A stretch of 64,000 nt of DNA, from the NCBI RefSeq assembly GCF_002105155.1, contig NW_019029017.1, positions 248,001 to 312,000 on the forward strand. Direction: 5' to 3'. The notes under the pieces are model-generated. The model did no database searches. It was not told where the DNA came from and saw only the letters and a list, made by a program, of their open reading frames with translations. This document shows positions 63,486-64,000 of the stretch, piece after piece. The stretch's first letter is position 1, and each line of letters starts with the position of its first letter. This stretch comes from Lobosporangium transversale (lineage: Eukaryota > Mortierellomycota > Mortierellomycetes > Mortierellales > Mortierellaceae). The position numbers and the translations under genes were made by a program.

Positions 63486-64000
63486 TCACGTCTGAAATCC
63501 AAGCGCCAAGGACAGTATACTATCTTCAGCATCTGGCTCAATAACTGTGTATCCTTGTTTTGGCCGACTGAAAAACCCCCTCCGAAGCTTCCCTCTCGGT
63601 CCAAGATCTTCGATGAATGTGTTGGAGTCAAAGTCGATCAAATCGACAGAACCATTAGGTGCATGATTCGTCCCAATCCCTGAGTCACGTCCCTGTAGAA
63701 GCTTAGCTGGTAACTCATATGTGTACGGAGGAAGTTCTCCAACAGTATCACTATATAGAGTCAGCTGATCCTGCCGCTCTTCCGTTCTATTACTGGGAAT
63801 CTTGTTTATGGAGACCGGCGGGTCCACTTCGAGCCCTTGCGCCTCCTGTGTGTTCATCCCTAAACCCGATTCCTCTGTTGGGGCTATTAGTGATCGCATT
63901 ATGGCCCTCGATTGCTCCTGCAGCGCAGAGCGTGGCGACGGTACAACAACCCGCACTCTCGAAGCAATCTTGCACAGGTAGTCCCACCCAATCCATGCAA
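63486..64000 (-). CDS. 3' part of an unknown gene, cut by the window edge
   Basis: The open frame runs from the window edge to a stop at 63486, giving at least 171 residues of a C-terminus. The first visible residues (AWIGWDYLCKIASRVRVVVP) look like the end of a membrane-proximal or structured region. The rest is hydrophilic, with Glu/Gln/Ser-rich stretches, a Pro/Tyr motif (GELPPYTYELP) and a basic patch (RGKLRRGFFSRPKQGYTV). No catalytic motif is visible, and I do not recognise the family. It may be the cytosolic tail of a membrane protein, which is inference from the Trp/Cys-bearing start and the disordered rest. Confidence 0.6.
   Translation of the reverse strand, partial: AWIGWDYLCKIASRVRVVVPSPRSALQEQSRAIMRSLIAPTEESGLGMNTQEAQGLEVDPPVSINKIPSNRTEERQDQLTLYSDTVGELPPYTYELPAKLLQGRDSGIGTNHAPNGSVDLIDFDSNTFIEDLGPRGKLRRGFFSRPKQGYTVIEPDAEDSILSLALGFQT

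Overview
The window looks like nuclear DNA of a filamentous fungus, most likely an early-diverging lineage such as Mucoromycota (Mucorales or Mortierellales). The reasons are short GT-AG introns that restore frame when removed, an exclusively eukaryotic and largely fungal gene set, very AT-rich spacers and introns full of A or T runs of 18-37 bases, and pyrimidine-rich leaders before several genes. The species assignment is inference. I see no operons, rRNA, CRISPR array or intact transposon.

Left part (0-26 kb): dihydrofolate synthase (FOL3 type), a six-exon mitochondrial monothiol glutaredoxin (GRX5 type), a Thr/Ser-rich single-pass surface glycoprotein, a secreted GDSL/SGNH hydrolase, a decayed Tc1/mariner transposase, an OS-9/Yos9 ER lectin ending in KTEL, the DEAD-box helicase Dhh1/DDX6 with a long Gln/His tail, a very large SMP-domain lipid-transfer protein of the Nvj2/TEX2 type, a prenylated ubiquitin-like UBL3/MUB protein, and an unrecognised three-exon gene.

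Middle (26-36 kb): about 9.6 kb in which I can support no gene. It is a field of homopolymers, microsatellites and at least one long A/T hairpin. It ends in a pyrimidine-rich leader and a forkhead transcription factor (35.9-38.3 kb).

Right part (38-64 kb): a small mitochondrial-looking protein, a 12-exon Vps10/sortilin receptor carrying three tandem VPS10 modules, a region with a broken SWIM zinc-finger gene and a 19-base poly-C run, a CCDC25-like NFACT-R protein divergent from a LEA-2 membrane protein, a seven-exon Rad26/CSB repair ATPase divergent from a Hal/Npr1-type protein kinase, and the 3' end of an unknown gene cut by the window edge.

Several genes concern the secretory and endomembrane system (OS-9 in ER-associated degradation, Vps10 in Golgi-to-vacuole sorting, the SMP protein at organelle contacts, UBL3 at the plasma membrane). 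As eukaryotic neighbours they are probably independently transcribed. Exon boundaries were assigned by hand from GT-AG sites plus reading-frame continuity and may be off by a base or two.
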